This document shows, one piece after another, positions 1 to 6,284 of a stretch of 12,413 nucleotides of DNA. Position 1 is the first letter of the stretch. Each line of letters starts with the position of its first letter. This stretch comes from Opitutus sp. GAS368 (GTDB lineage: Bacteria; Verrucomicrobiota; Verrucomicrobiia; Opitutales; Opitutaceae). The notes under the pieces are model-generated. The model saw nothing but the letters and a program-made list of their open reading frames with translations. It did no database searches and was not told where the DNA came from. Position numbers and translations under genes: made by a program. The DNA is taken from NCBI GenBank assembly GCA_945862035.1, contig CAMAXB010000059.1:1-12413 (forward strand), written 5' to 3'.

Positions 1-151
1 GTTTCTGGCTGTAGCCGAAGGTAAACGCCGGCCGGCGCCACTCGTAGTGGCGCAGCATGGGGTGATCCGTCGCTGCCCGCTGCAGCAGGAGAAAGTCGGT
101 CGCCATGTTTTCGGCGGCGCCGCCGGTGCGGTCGGGGAGGAGGGCAAGCAT
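1..151 (-). CDS. Lipoate-protein ligase A / BPL-LplA family protein (5' part only)
   Basis: The gene begins at an ATG at 151 and runs off the left edge, leaving 50 codons. The visible N-terminus reads LLPDRTGGAAENMATDFLLL and continues with LRHYEWRRPAFTFGYSQ. This is the usual opening of the lipoate/octanoate ligase fold: an N-M-x-x-D helix followed by an R-x-Y-x-W strand and a G-x-x-Q turn. Members activate and attach lipoate, or transfer octanoate, to the lipoyl domains of 2-oxoacid dehydrogenases and GcvH in the cytoplasm. The catalytic lysine lies outside the window, so LplA, LipM-like and LipB-like roles cannot be separated. The start at 151 is preferred over the internal ATG at 106 because the residues before that Met (D-R-T-G) look like family sequence. 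Only three bases separate it from the stop of the upstream reductase, which suggests cotranscription. Confidence 0.75.
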   Translation of the reverse strand, partial: MLALLPDRTGGAAENMATDFLLLQRAATDHPMLRHYEWRRPAFTFGYSQK

Positions 152-154
152 CGG

Positions 155-1093
155 TCAGGCGGGAAGGCGGGCCGCGTCGACCCACGCCTGCAGGGCGGGT
201 GGGATTGCGAGGTGGGTGAGCTGGGTGGCGAAGGACTCCGGCAGGATCAGCAGCGCGCCGGCGAGCGGGGCAAGGTCCAGTGAAAGATCCGCCGGACGCG
301 TGGCGCAGGCGGCGGGGTCGTCGGCCCGGTGGACCGCGGTGATGGGCGCGCGGGCCGGGTCGAGGCGGAGATGCGTGCGCAGCCGGATGGCCAGCTCATA
401 ACGCGAGAGCGGGTCGAGGCCCGCCCAGTGGAGATTGCCGCTGAGATCGCGGCGGGAGCAGAGTTCAAGCAGGGCGGCGGCGAGGTTGTCGGCATGGCAG
501 ACCTGGCGGATCTCGTCGGTGGAGAGCCGCAGCGTCTTCCCGGCGGCCCAGTCAGTGAGCATGCGCTCATGCAGGCTGCGGCGGCCACCCGGGCTGTTGC
601 CGCCGAGGAGCGGGGCGCGTACGGTGGCGGCGAGGTCGCCGGCGGCGGCGGCGACGGCCTGTTCGCTCGCGACTTTCTGGCGGGCGTAGAGATTGAGCGG
701 GGCAACGGGATCGCCGCAGCAATAGGGGGCGTGGTCGCCGCCGAAGACCTGTTCGGAGGAAAGATGGATCAGGCGGGCGCCGATCTCGCGCGCCCGCTCG
801 GCGAGTCGGGTGGGGAGATGAATGTTGAGGGCCTCGGACAAGACTGGATTGAGCTCGCAGGCGGCAGGCTCGCTGATGGCAGCGGCGTTGATGATCGCGT
901 CGGGCCGGAACGTACGCACGAGGTCGCCGATCGCGCCGGGTGAGGCGAGATCGAGCGAAAGGCGGGTGTGCAGGCCGGCGAGCGGGCCGGTGTAGCGACC
1001 GGTGACACCGATCAGGGTGTGGCCCTGGCGTGCACCGATCCGGGCCACGGCGGAACCGACCAGGCCGGAGGCGCCGGTGAGCAGGATCTTCAT
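155..1093 (-). CDS. RmlD-like sugar nucleotide-binding reductase (extended SDR)
   Basis: This 312-residue protein is an NAD(P)-dependent extended short-chain dehydrogenase of the dTDP-4-dehydrorhamnose reductase type. Visible features are the Rossmann glycine motif TGASGLVG (residues 6-13), the strand PDAIINAAA (64-72), the LSSEQVFGG segment that corresponds to STDYVFDG of RmlD (about 111-119), and the catalytic pair Y136-x3-K140 in LYARQK. Length fits the family (about 290-310). No other dTDP-rhamnose genes (rmlA, B, C) are near, so a role in rhamnose synthesis is not supported by context and another keto-sugar substrate is possible. Its start codon overlaps the stop of the SixA-type gene by four bases (ATGA), which indicates translational coupling. 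Confidence 0.8.
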   Translation of the reverse strand: MKILLTGASGLVGSAVARIGARQGHTLIGVTGRYTGPLAGLHTRLSLDLASPGAIGDLVRTFRPDAIINAAAISEPAACELNPVLSEALNIHLPTRLAERAREIGARLIHLSSEQVFGGDHAPYCCGDPVAPLNLYARQKVASEQAVAAAAGDLAATVRAPLLGGNSPGGRRSLHERMLTDWAAGKTLRLSTDEIRQVCHADNLAAALLELCSRRDLSGNLHWAGLDPLSRYELAIRLRTHLRLDPARAPITAVHRADDPAACATRPADLSLDLAPLAGALLILPESFATQLTHLAIPPALQAWVDAARLPA

Positions 1094-1596
1094 GCGGAGG
1101 GAGGCGGAAGCAGTTCGGGCGAGAAGTGCCAGCGCACGCGCCAGCGGGGCCGGCCGTCGCGCTTGTGGGTGCCTTCAAGCGGCTCGAGGGCGAGGATCGC
1201 GCCCTTGCGCAGCTTGAAGGCGGCGGGCTTGGCGCGGCCGCGAATCAGCAGGGTGGCCAAAGCAGAGAGATGCGGCTCGTGGCCGACCAGGGCCAGGTCG
1301 TGCGTGTGGGGGTACTCGGCGAGGCGCGTTGCGGTTTCTTCCGGGTCGTCCTCCGGCAGCAGGCCGGTTGTCTCCACCAGCAGCGGGTCGCCCCCGAGGC
1401 CGGCCGCAAGGAGGCAGGCGGTGGCGCGTGCGCGCACCAGCGGGCTATGCCAGAACTGGGCGGGTTGCAGGGCGCCGTTGAGCCGGAACCACGCGGCGAG
1501 GTGGCGCGCGTCGGTTTCGCCCTTGAGGCTGAGAGGGCGCGCCGGATCCTCCTGCTCGGTGACGGCGTGGGCGTGACGGATGAGGTAGAGCTTCAT
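1090..1596 (-). CDS. sixA: SixA-type phosphohistidine phosphatase (histidine phosphatase superfamily)
   Basis: This 168-residue protein opens with MKLYLIRHAHA. R7-H8 form the RH motif whose histidine is phosphorylated during catalysis, and LVGHEPHLS supplies the second catalytic histidine (H106). E. coli SixA removes phosphate from the HPt domain of ArcB, and related proteins hydrolyse other phosphohistidines or small phosphoesters. The short length with one domain and the GHEPHLS motif favour SixA over phosphoglycerate mutase. The segment after about residue 135 (RDGRPRWRVRWHF) resembles the C-terminal strand seen in SixA-like proteins that bind phosphorylated partners. It lies 9 bases after a gene for a protein with a histidine-kinase H-box, which makes a phosphorelay substrate plausible but unproven. 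The substrate is unknown. Confidence 0.8.
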   Translation of the reverse strand: MKLYLIRHAHAVTEQEDPARPLSLKGETDARHLAAWFRLNGALQPAQFWHSPLVRARATACLLAAGLGGDPLLVETTGLLPEDDPEETATRLAEYPHTHDLALVGHEPHLSALATLLIRGRAKPAAFKLRKGAILALEPLEGTHKRDGRPRWRVRWHFSPELLPPPSA

Positions 1597-1605
1597 GCCG
1601 GCGGA

Positions 1606-2493
1606 TCAGGGCGCGTCGAGCGGGGCCCGGACGGCCTTGAATAGCGCGCTCAGGGCGAACGGTTTGGGCAGACAGGTCTGACGTGAAGCGGCGAGGGCGT
1701 GAAGCGGCGGGGTGTCCGGGTTGGACGTGCAGGCGAGCCGCAGCGCGGGATGGCTGGTCATGGGCGCACGGATCAAACGCTCACCGTCCCCCGCGCGATC
1801 GCTGGGGTCGACGCAGACGCCGTGGATGGGCTTGGCGAGCTTGCGCGCCTCGCGCAGGCCCTTGGCGGGAGATTTGGTGGCGATGATCGGGTAGCCGTCC
1901 GCCGTGAGGATACCGGCGACTTCCTTGCGGGCCTTCATGTTGTCGCCGAGGGTGTCCGTGAGGATCTCGCCGTATCCGTTGATGATCGAAAGCAGATTGT
2001 TGAAGTCGTGGGTGCCGCCGCCGGCGAGACGCCCGACGGCGTCGAGGCGCTCGGAATGCGTGAGCTCTTCCTGCAGGTTGCGCTGGCTGGTCAGGTCCCG
2101 GTACGAACCGACGACGTGGGTGACGCGGCCGCGGGCATGGTGGAGAACACGGTAGGTCCAGGCGGCGTAGACGGTACCGTGGGATTTGTGGGAAAGACAA
2201 CCTTGGCCCAAGAGGGGCTTGGAGGTCATGAGCCGGGCATGCCAGCGGCGCAGCGGCAGCAGATCGGCGTGGGCGATAGGGAGGAAACCGTGGCTGCGGC
2301 CAGTGAGCTCGGCGGCGTTGAGGCCGGTCATCCGGTAGAACGCCTCGTTGACAGAGACCATGCGCAGGCCTTCGGCGAGCTGGCGGCGTTCGGCAATGAA
2401 GACGCCCTCGTTCAAATCGCGCAGGGCGGCTCCGAGGAGCGCCGCCGGCGGCTTGGACGTGGAGGCGCGACGTTGGGGGGGACGTTTGCTCAT
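1606..2493 (-). CDS. PAS / HisKA H-box / receiver-fragment protein; hybrid histidine kinase lacking its ATPase domain
   Basis: The start is the ATG at 2493 (295 residues). The open frame continues upstream to 2751, but that part is antisense to pdxH. Residues about 16-135 form a PAS domain with a PAC-like end (VVGSYRDLTSQRNLQEEL). Residues 148-180 match the HisKA first helix of hybrid kinases, with the phospho-acceptor H162 in LAGGGTHDFNNLL followed by INGYGEIL. Near residues 193-197 the sequence jumps from the beginning of the second DHp helix (ARKEVAG) into what reads as the middle of a receiver domain (ILTADGYPIIA). Aspartate D229 (VCVDPSD), T256/S257 and K277 (LPKPF) are kept there. The HATPase_c domain and the acidic first strand of the receiver are absent, and the reading frame is intact. 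As written it cannot bind ATP through a normal CA domain. It is either a decayed kinase or a PAS-controlled phosphotransfer partner. It sits between pdxH (16-base gap) and the SixA-type gene (9-base gap). Confidence 0.75.
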   Translation of the reverse strand: MSKRPPQRRASTSKPPAALLGAALRDLNEGVFIAERRQLAEGLRMVSVNEAFYRMTGLNAAELTGRSHGFLPIAHADLLPLRRWHARLMTSKPLLGQGCLSHKSHGTVYAAWTYRVLHHARGRVTHVVGSYRDLTSQRNLQEELTHSERLDAVGRLAGGGTHDFNNLLSIINGYGEILTDTLGDNMKARKEVAGILTADGYPIIATKSPAKGLREARKLAKPIHGVCVDPSDRAGDGERLIRAPMTSHPALRLACTSNPDTPPLHALAASRQTCLPKPFALSALFKAVRAPLDAP

Positions 2494-2509
2494 GCCACCG
2501 GACGGCGCC

Positions 2510-3148
2510 CTAGGGGGACAGACGTTCGACGATCCATGAGCCGTCCTTTTCGCGCACATAGCGGAGACGGTCGTGCAGCCGGCTGCGCCGGCCCTGCCAG
2601 AATTCCACGCGCTCGGGCGCGAGGCGGAAACCGCCCCAGTGCGGCGGGATCGGTACCGGCAGGCCAGCGTACTTGCGCTCGACCGCCTTGTAACCGTCCT
2701 CCAGCACCGCGCGGTTGGTGACGATGCTGCTCTGCTGCGAGACCCAGGCACCCAGCTGGCTGGCGTGGGGACGGCTGTGAAAATAGGCCTCGCTCTCCTC
2801 GCGGGACGCCTTGGTCACCGTGCCCTCGACGATGACCTGCCGCTCCAGGGCGAGCCAGGGAAATACGAGCGTAGCGTGAGGGTTGGTCGCGAGCTCGCGG
2901 CCCTTGCGGCTCTCGTAATTGGTGAAAAAGACAAAGCCGCGACCATCGATGCCCTTGAGCAGCGCCGTGCGGGCCGACGGACGCCCGTCCTTGGTGGCGG
3001 TGGCAACCGTCATGGCGTTGGGCTCGATCACCTTGGCGCCCTCAGCCTCCTGAAACCATTTCTCGAACTGGCGGAAGGGGTCGCGCGCCAGATCCTTCTC
3101 GAGGAGTCCGGCCAGGGAGTAATCTTTACGGTGCTCGGCAAGGGACAT
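2510..3148 (-). CDS. pdxH: Pyridoxamine 5'-phosphate oxidase
   Basis: PdxH is a cytosolic FMN enzyme. It oxidises pyridoxine 5'-phosphate or pyridoxamine 5'-phosphate to pyridoxal 5'-phosphate, with release of hydrogen peroxide. The 212-residue protein has the usual length and all main blocks: RTALLKGID (60-68), GFVFFTNYESRKG (71-83, FMN phosphate contacts), LERQVIVEG (101-109), YFHSRPHASQLGAWVSQQS (122-140) and the C-terminal EFWQGR (182-187) plus RLHDR (190-194) that hold the substrate phosphate and FMN. It is the first gene of the minus-strand unit. The start at 3148 gives the normal MSLAEHRKDY opening, and no good Shine-Dalgarno precedes it. Confidence 0.96.
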   Translation of the reverse strand: MSLAEHRKDYSLAGLLEKDLARDPFRQFEKWFQEAEGAKVIEPNAMTVATATKDGRPSARTALLKGIDGRGFVFFTNYESRKGRELATNPHATLVFPWLALERQVIVEGTVTKASREESEAYFHSRPHASQLGAWVSQQSSIVTNRAVLEDGYKAVERKYAGLPVPIPPHWGGFRLAPERVEFWQGRRSRLHDRLRYVREKDGSWIVERLSP

Positions 3149-3157
3149 GCTGGTTGA

Positions 3158-3185
3158 ATCATGCGCGCTCGCTGGAGACTGTCAA
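3158..3185 (-). promoter_or_regulatory. Candidate sigma-70-type promoter for the pdxH unit
   Basis: Read on the minus strand, a perfect TTGACA box (3185-3180) is followed after 16 bases by CATGAT (3163-3158), which matches four of six positions of TATAAT. Transcription would begin near 3151, only a few bases before the pdxH ATG at 3148. That would give an almost leaderless mRNA, consistent with the missing Shine-Dalgarno. The match is by eye only, and the -10 box is imperfect. Confidence 0.35.
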
Positions 3186-3279
3186 AAGGCAACGCGTCGG
3201 AATGGGCAGGCTTTGCGTTCGCCCGTCCCTTTCCGTTTCAGCCCTCTCTCCCGGGCCCACAACTCCGCCCGCTTCGCCC

Positions 3280-4042
3280 ATGGATCTTCCGCCCTGGCTT
3301 TACCCGCTTCTGTTCCTGACCGGCTTCGCCGCCGGGCTGGTGGATGCCGTTGCGGGGGGTGGGGGCTTGATCGCCGTGCCGGTGTTACTCAACCTCGGCC
3401 TTCCCGTGCCGGTCGCGCTGGGCACGAGCAAGCTACAGTGGAGCTTCGGCCGTCTCTCGGCCAGCGTTCACTACCTCCGCCAAGGCGTGGTGCGACTGCG
3501 GGATTGCCGGGTGGGCATCGTCGCATCGGCCACCGGCTCTCTGATGGGCGCGGCGGTCATCCATGCAATCGACAGCCGGTTGCTCGAGCAGCTCATCCCC
3601 TGGCTGCTGGCCGCCATCGTGCTCTACGCGATCCTGCAGCCGCGCGCCGGCTCCCGCGAACCCCCCACGCCTGCCGTCGCCGCTGTTCTTTACCTTCACT
3701 GGACTCGGCCTCGGCTTCTACGACGGCTTTTTCAGACCCGGGGCCGGCTCGTTCGGGATCGTCGCGCTCATCGCTGTGATGGGTTATGATTTCATGCGGG
3801 CGACGGGCGCGACCAAGATCGTGAACGCCGCGAGTGCACGGGCGGCCCTAGGCGTCTTCATGGTCGCGGGGCACGTTCATTATGCGGCCGGACTCACCAT
3901 GGGCGGCGGCCAGGTGATCGGAGCGCGTATCGGCAGCGGCCTGTTGGTGAAAAAAGGCGCTCGCTTCGTCCGCCCGGTCTTCCTGACGATGGTGGTGCTC
4001 GTGATGCTGCGCTTGCTGTGGGTCTCCCACGCCGGCGGCTGA
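3280..4042 (+). pseudogene. TauE/SafE-family sulfite/anion exporter, interrupted by a frameshift
   Basis: The two halves of one integral membrane protein are in different frames. From the ATG at 3280 the first frame reads MDLPPWLYPLLFLTGFAAG and then the family motif VDAVAGGGGLIAVPVL, followed by LGTSKLQ and further membrane helices up to YAILQPRAG near 3655. The frame then degenerates into Arg-rich sequence (ending 3789). The homologous continuation (FFTFTGLGLGFYDGFFRPG, then ATGATKIVNAASARAAL and VVLVMLRLLW) lies in the next frame and ends at 4042. The switch falls at or just after the run of six C at 3661-3666, and removing one base there restores a protein of about 253 residues, the normal TauE length. 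The intact family moves sulfite, sulfoacetate or other organosulfur anions across the inner membrane. The C-terminal repeat also has FFRPGAGSFG where FFGPGTGSF is usual. It is either a true disrupted gene or a homopolymer sequencing error. Confidence 0.82.
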
Positions 4043-4055
4043 GCCCTCCATTTCC

Positions 4056-5297
4056 ATGTCCCCCGCAGACTACCTTGATGCCCGGTCCGACGATCTTTGC
4101 GCCCTGCTGCGGGCCTTGGTGGGCGTCCCGACGGTGAATCCACCCGGGGTCGACTATGGCGTGATCACCGCGCTCCTGGTGAAGGAATTGGCGGCTTCCG
4201 GGCTCAAGGCCCGGCGCCACCCGATCCCGGCGGCGCTGCTGAAGCGCACCCTGCCGCGCGAACAGCACGGGTTTCCCCGTTACAACGTGCTTGGCTTCCG
4301 CCCGGGCCGCGGCGCGCGGAAGACGATCCATTTCAACGCCCACTACGATGTGGTCCCGGTCTCGGGCACGTGGCAGCACGGCTCGCCGTTTTCCGGTCGA
4401 ATTGAGGACGGCTGGATCCACGGGCGCGGCACGGCGGACATGAAGGGCTCGATCGCCGCGCTGCTCTTCGCCCTGCGTGCGCTCCCGGCCACCGGCACCG
4501 AGCCGTTGATGAACGTCGAGGTATCCTTCACCGCCGACGAGGAGACCGACTCCGCCCTCGGGGCCGGCTGGGTGGTGGATCACGCTCCGATCAAGCCCGA
4601 CTACGCCGTGGTGATGGAGGGTGGCGAGGGGTCGACCGTCTGTTGCGGGCACAACGGTGTTGTCTGGCTCAATGTCACCGTCCACGGGCGTGCGGCCCAT
4701 GGGTCCCGCCCGGAACGCGGCATCAACGCACTGGAAAAGATGTCCGCCCTCGTCCTCGCGCTCGAAGAGCACAAGCGCACGCTCGCCCGTCGGACTTTTT
4801 CGGCACCGGACGGCCGGGTGCTGGTACCGACCCTGAATCTGGGCGGCGTATTCGCGCCCGGCCCGGGCGGTAAGATCAACACGGTGCCGGCCGAGGCGAC
4901 CTTCAGCATCGACCGCCGGGTGACCGCGATGGAGACGGTGGAGGCGGCCGAGCGCGAGCTTCGCGCTTTCCTCGCGGCCGCGGCGCGCCGGATCCCGCAG
5001 TGCCGGATCACGGTGACCAAGGTCTCGGACAACCACCCCTGCTACCATTCCCCGGACGACCCGTTCTTCGGGGCGATGGCGGCGGCGGTGAGCAAGGTGC
5101 GTCGGCGGCCATCAAAATTCGGCGTTTCCACCGGTTTTAATGACATGCACTTCTTCGCTCACCACCTGAAGATCCCGACGCTGGGCTACGGCCCGGGCGG
5201 CGAGCGAATCCATGCCGTGGATGAGCGCGCGCGGGTGCGCGACCTGATCGACAGCGCCAAGGTCTACGCCCGGCTGCTGACGAGCTTCGCGGGCTGA
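4056..5297 (+). CDS. M20-family metallo-deacylase (ArgE/DapE/CPG2-like peptidase)
   Basis: This 413-residue zinc hydrolase of the M20 family cleaves an amide bond next to a carboxylate, as in N-acetylornithine deacetylase, succinyl-diaminopimelate desuccinylase or carboxypeptidase G2. Ligands and catalytic residues can be read directly: H96 and D98 in FNAHYDVVP, the bridging D128 in GRGTADMKGS, E162-E163 in TADEETDS, E188 in VVMEGGE and H386 near the C-terminus in ERIHAVDE. H215 in HGRAAHGSRPE, in the inserted dimerisation domain, matches the histidine that reaches into the partner active site in DapE. The substrate cannot be fixed from sequence: the motif set fits the ArgE/DapE deacylase group, and there are no arginine or lysine biosynthesis neighbours. 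It begins 13 bases after the broken TauE gene on the same strand, so the two probably shared a transcript. Confidence 0.9.
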   Translation: MSPADYLDARSDDLCALLRALVGVPTVNPPGVDYGVITALLVKELAASGLKARRHPIPAALLKRTLPREQHGFPRYNVLGFRPGRGARKTIHFNAHYDVVPVSGTWQHGSPFSGRIEDGWIHGRGTADMKGSIAALLFALRALPATGTEPLMNVEVSFTADEETDSALGAGWVVDHAPIKPDYAVVMEGGEGSTVCCGHNGVVWLNVTVHGRAAHGSRPERGINALEKMSALVLALEEHKRTLARRTFSAPDGRVLVPTLNLGGVFAPGPGGKINTVPAEATFSIDRRVTAMETVEAAERELRAFLAAAARRIPQCRITVTKVSDNHPCYHSPDDPFFGAMAAAVSKVRRRPSKFGVSTGFNDMHFFAHHLKIPTLGYGPGGERIHAVDERARVRDLIDSAKVYARLLTSFAG

Positions 5298-5310
5298 AAA
5301 CAGGTCTGGA

Positions 5311-5433
5311 TTTGCAGGAGGGAACAGGGGAAACGGAGTTAACCACGGATTACACAGAAATCACGGATACAGAAACCAACCTGTCCTGTCGGTGATACTA
5401 TCCGTGCTCTGTTCTCTCTGTTCCCTCCTGTAA
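5311..5433. repeat. Palindromic intergenic element 1 (CACGGAT/ACACAGA type)
   Basis: Perfect 13-base outer arms, CAGGAGGGAACAG (5315-5327) and CTGTTCCCTCCTG (5418-5430), enclose an inner arm pair CACGGATA (5362-5369) and TATCCGTG (5399-5406). The left half also contains a short direct repeat: CACGGATTACACAGAAA at 5344 and CACGGATACAGAAA at 5362. The element fills the gap between the convergent M20 and marC genes, so it could end transcription in both directions. It shares the AACCACGGATTACACAGA style with the elements at 6102 and 8575. Confidence 0.75.
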
Positions 5434-5444
5434 AACCAACCCGT

Positions 5445-6026
5445 TCACCCCTCCATCCCACGGCGGATCATCGCCACGGCGATCGCCGCCAGGAGGAGCG
5501 ACACGATCTTGGAGATGGCGCGCATCCCGGTGTGGCCAATCAGGCGGCCGATGCGGTCCGCCTGCGCAAACGCAAGGGCGACGAGCGCAAGGTTTGCAGC
5601 CAGCGCGGCCAGCGTCATGCCCACGCCGACCGTCCGGGCGAGCAGAAGCAGCGTGGCGATGGTCGCCGGCCCGGCGATGAGCGGCATGCCCAGTGGCACC
5701 ACGCCGAAGTCATCGGCCAGCTTGGCTGGTTCTTCCGCGGCAGAATGAATCAGATCGCGCGCCGCGAGGATGAAGAGGATGAGGCCGCCCGCGATCTGGA
5801 AGTCGCTTCCAGTAATGCCGACCGCGGCGAAGATGCTCTGGCCAAGAAAGAGGAAGGCGAGCGCCACAATGCCGCCGGTGAGGGTGGCCTGACGCGCGAT
5901 TCGCGTGCGCGTCTCCTGCGGGACTCCGGCGCCGAGGGAAATGAAGATCGCGGCCAGCCCGATCGGGTCAATCGCGACAAAAAGAGGGATGAAGGCCTGC
6001 AGGAAGGTGGCGAACAGTTCACCCAT
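5445..6026 (-). CDS. MarC-family integral membrane protein (UPF0056)
   Basis: This 193-residue protein has the six-helix layout of the MarC/YhgN/YchE family. Hydrophobic segments lie near residues 5-30, 48-70, 75-94, 108-130, 135-156 and 170-187. Family signatures are FVAIDPIGLAAIF (16-28) and PLGMPLIAGPATIATLL (111-127). MarC was once linked to multiple antibiotic resistance, a link later withdrawn, and the physiological role of the family is not established. Transport of a small metabolite is a common guess. The gene is convergent with the M20 gene and divergent from the histidinol phosphatase gene. No clear Shine-Dalgarno precedes the ATG at 6026. Confidence 0.88.
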   Translation of the reverse strand: MGELFATFLQAFIPLFVAIDPIGLAAIFISLGAGVPQETRTRIARQATLTGGIVALAFLFLGQSIFAAVGITGSDFQIAGGLILFILAARDLIHSAAEEPAKLADDFGVVPLGMPLIAGPATIATLLLLARTVGVGMTLAALAANLALVALAFAQADRIGRLIGHTGMRAISKIVSLLLAAIAVAMIRRGMEG

Positions 6027-6101
6027 GTCGCTAGAATGATCCGACTTAGGCCGTCACGCAAGCGGCGTGCGGCCGAGCGGCTTCACGCGGAGCCAGAAAG
6101 C

Positions 6102-6189
6102 TTAACCACAGATGACCACAGATCGACAAAGATCAGGATCAAACATCCTGTTTTCCCATCTGGGCGGATCTGTTTTCATCTGTGGCTAA
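6102..6189. repeat. Palindromic intergenic element 2 (ACCACAGAT type)
   Basis: The outer arms TTAACCACAGATGA (6102-6115) and TCATCTGTGGCTAA (6176-6189) are complementary at 13 of 14 positions. Nested inside are CAGATC (6119-6124) with GATCTG (6167-6172), and a central hairpin CAGGAT-CAAAC-ATCCTG (6134-6150). The element lies between the divergent marC and histidinol phosphatase genes, 95 bases before the latter. Its outer arm closely resembles that of the element at 8575, so the two are probably copies of one family. Confidence 0.8.
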
Positions 6190-6284
6190 ACCTGTTTGCT
6201 GGTTCCGTTCCGCGCGAACATAGATCGCTGCGGCGGATGATCGTTTTCGTTGTCAGGGGGCGGCGGGTGGGAGAGGCTTTGGCG

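Noticed and set aside
2494..2751. N-terminal extension of the PAS/H-box protein frame
   Set aside because: It lies wholly antisense to the frame of well-conserved pdxH codons and is Arg/Ser-rich. The ATG at 2493 gives a sensible N-terminus.
3894..5048. Long open frame (384 codons) on the minus strand opposite the M20 deacylase gene
   Set aside because: The product is low-complexity Arg/Gly/His-rich, while the plus strand encodes every M20 metal ligand. It is a shadow caused by high GC.
5532..6284. Upstream extension of the histidinol phosphatase frame, open for about 750 bases
   Set aside because: It runs opposite the marC coding sequence and through palindromic element 2. The translation there is charged low-complexity sequence, and a Shine-Dalgarno precedes 6285.
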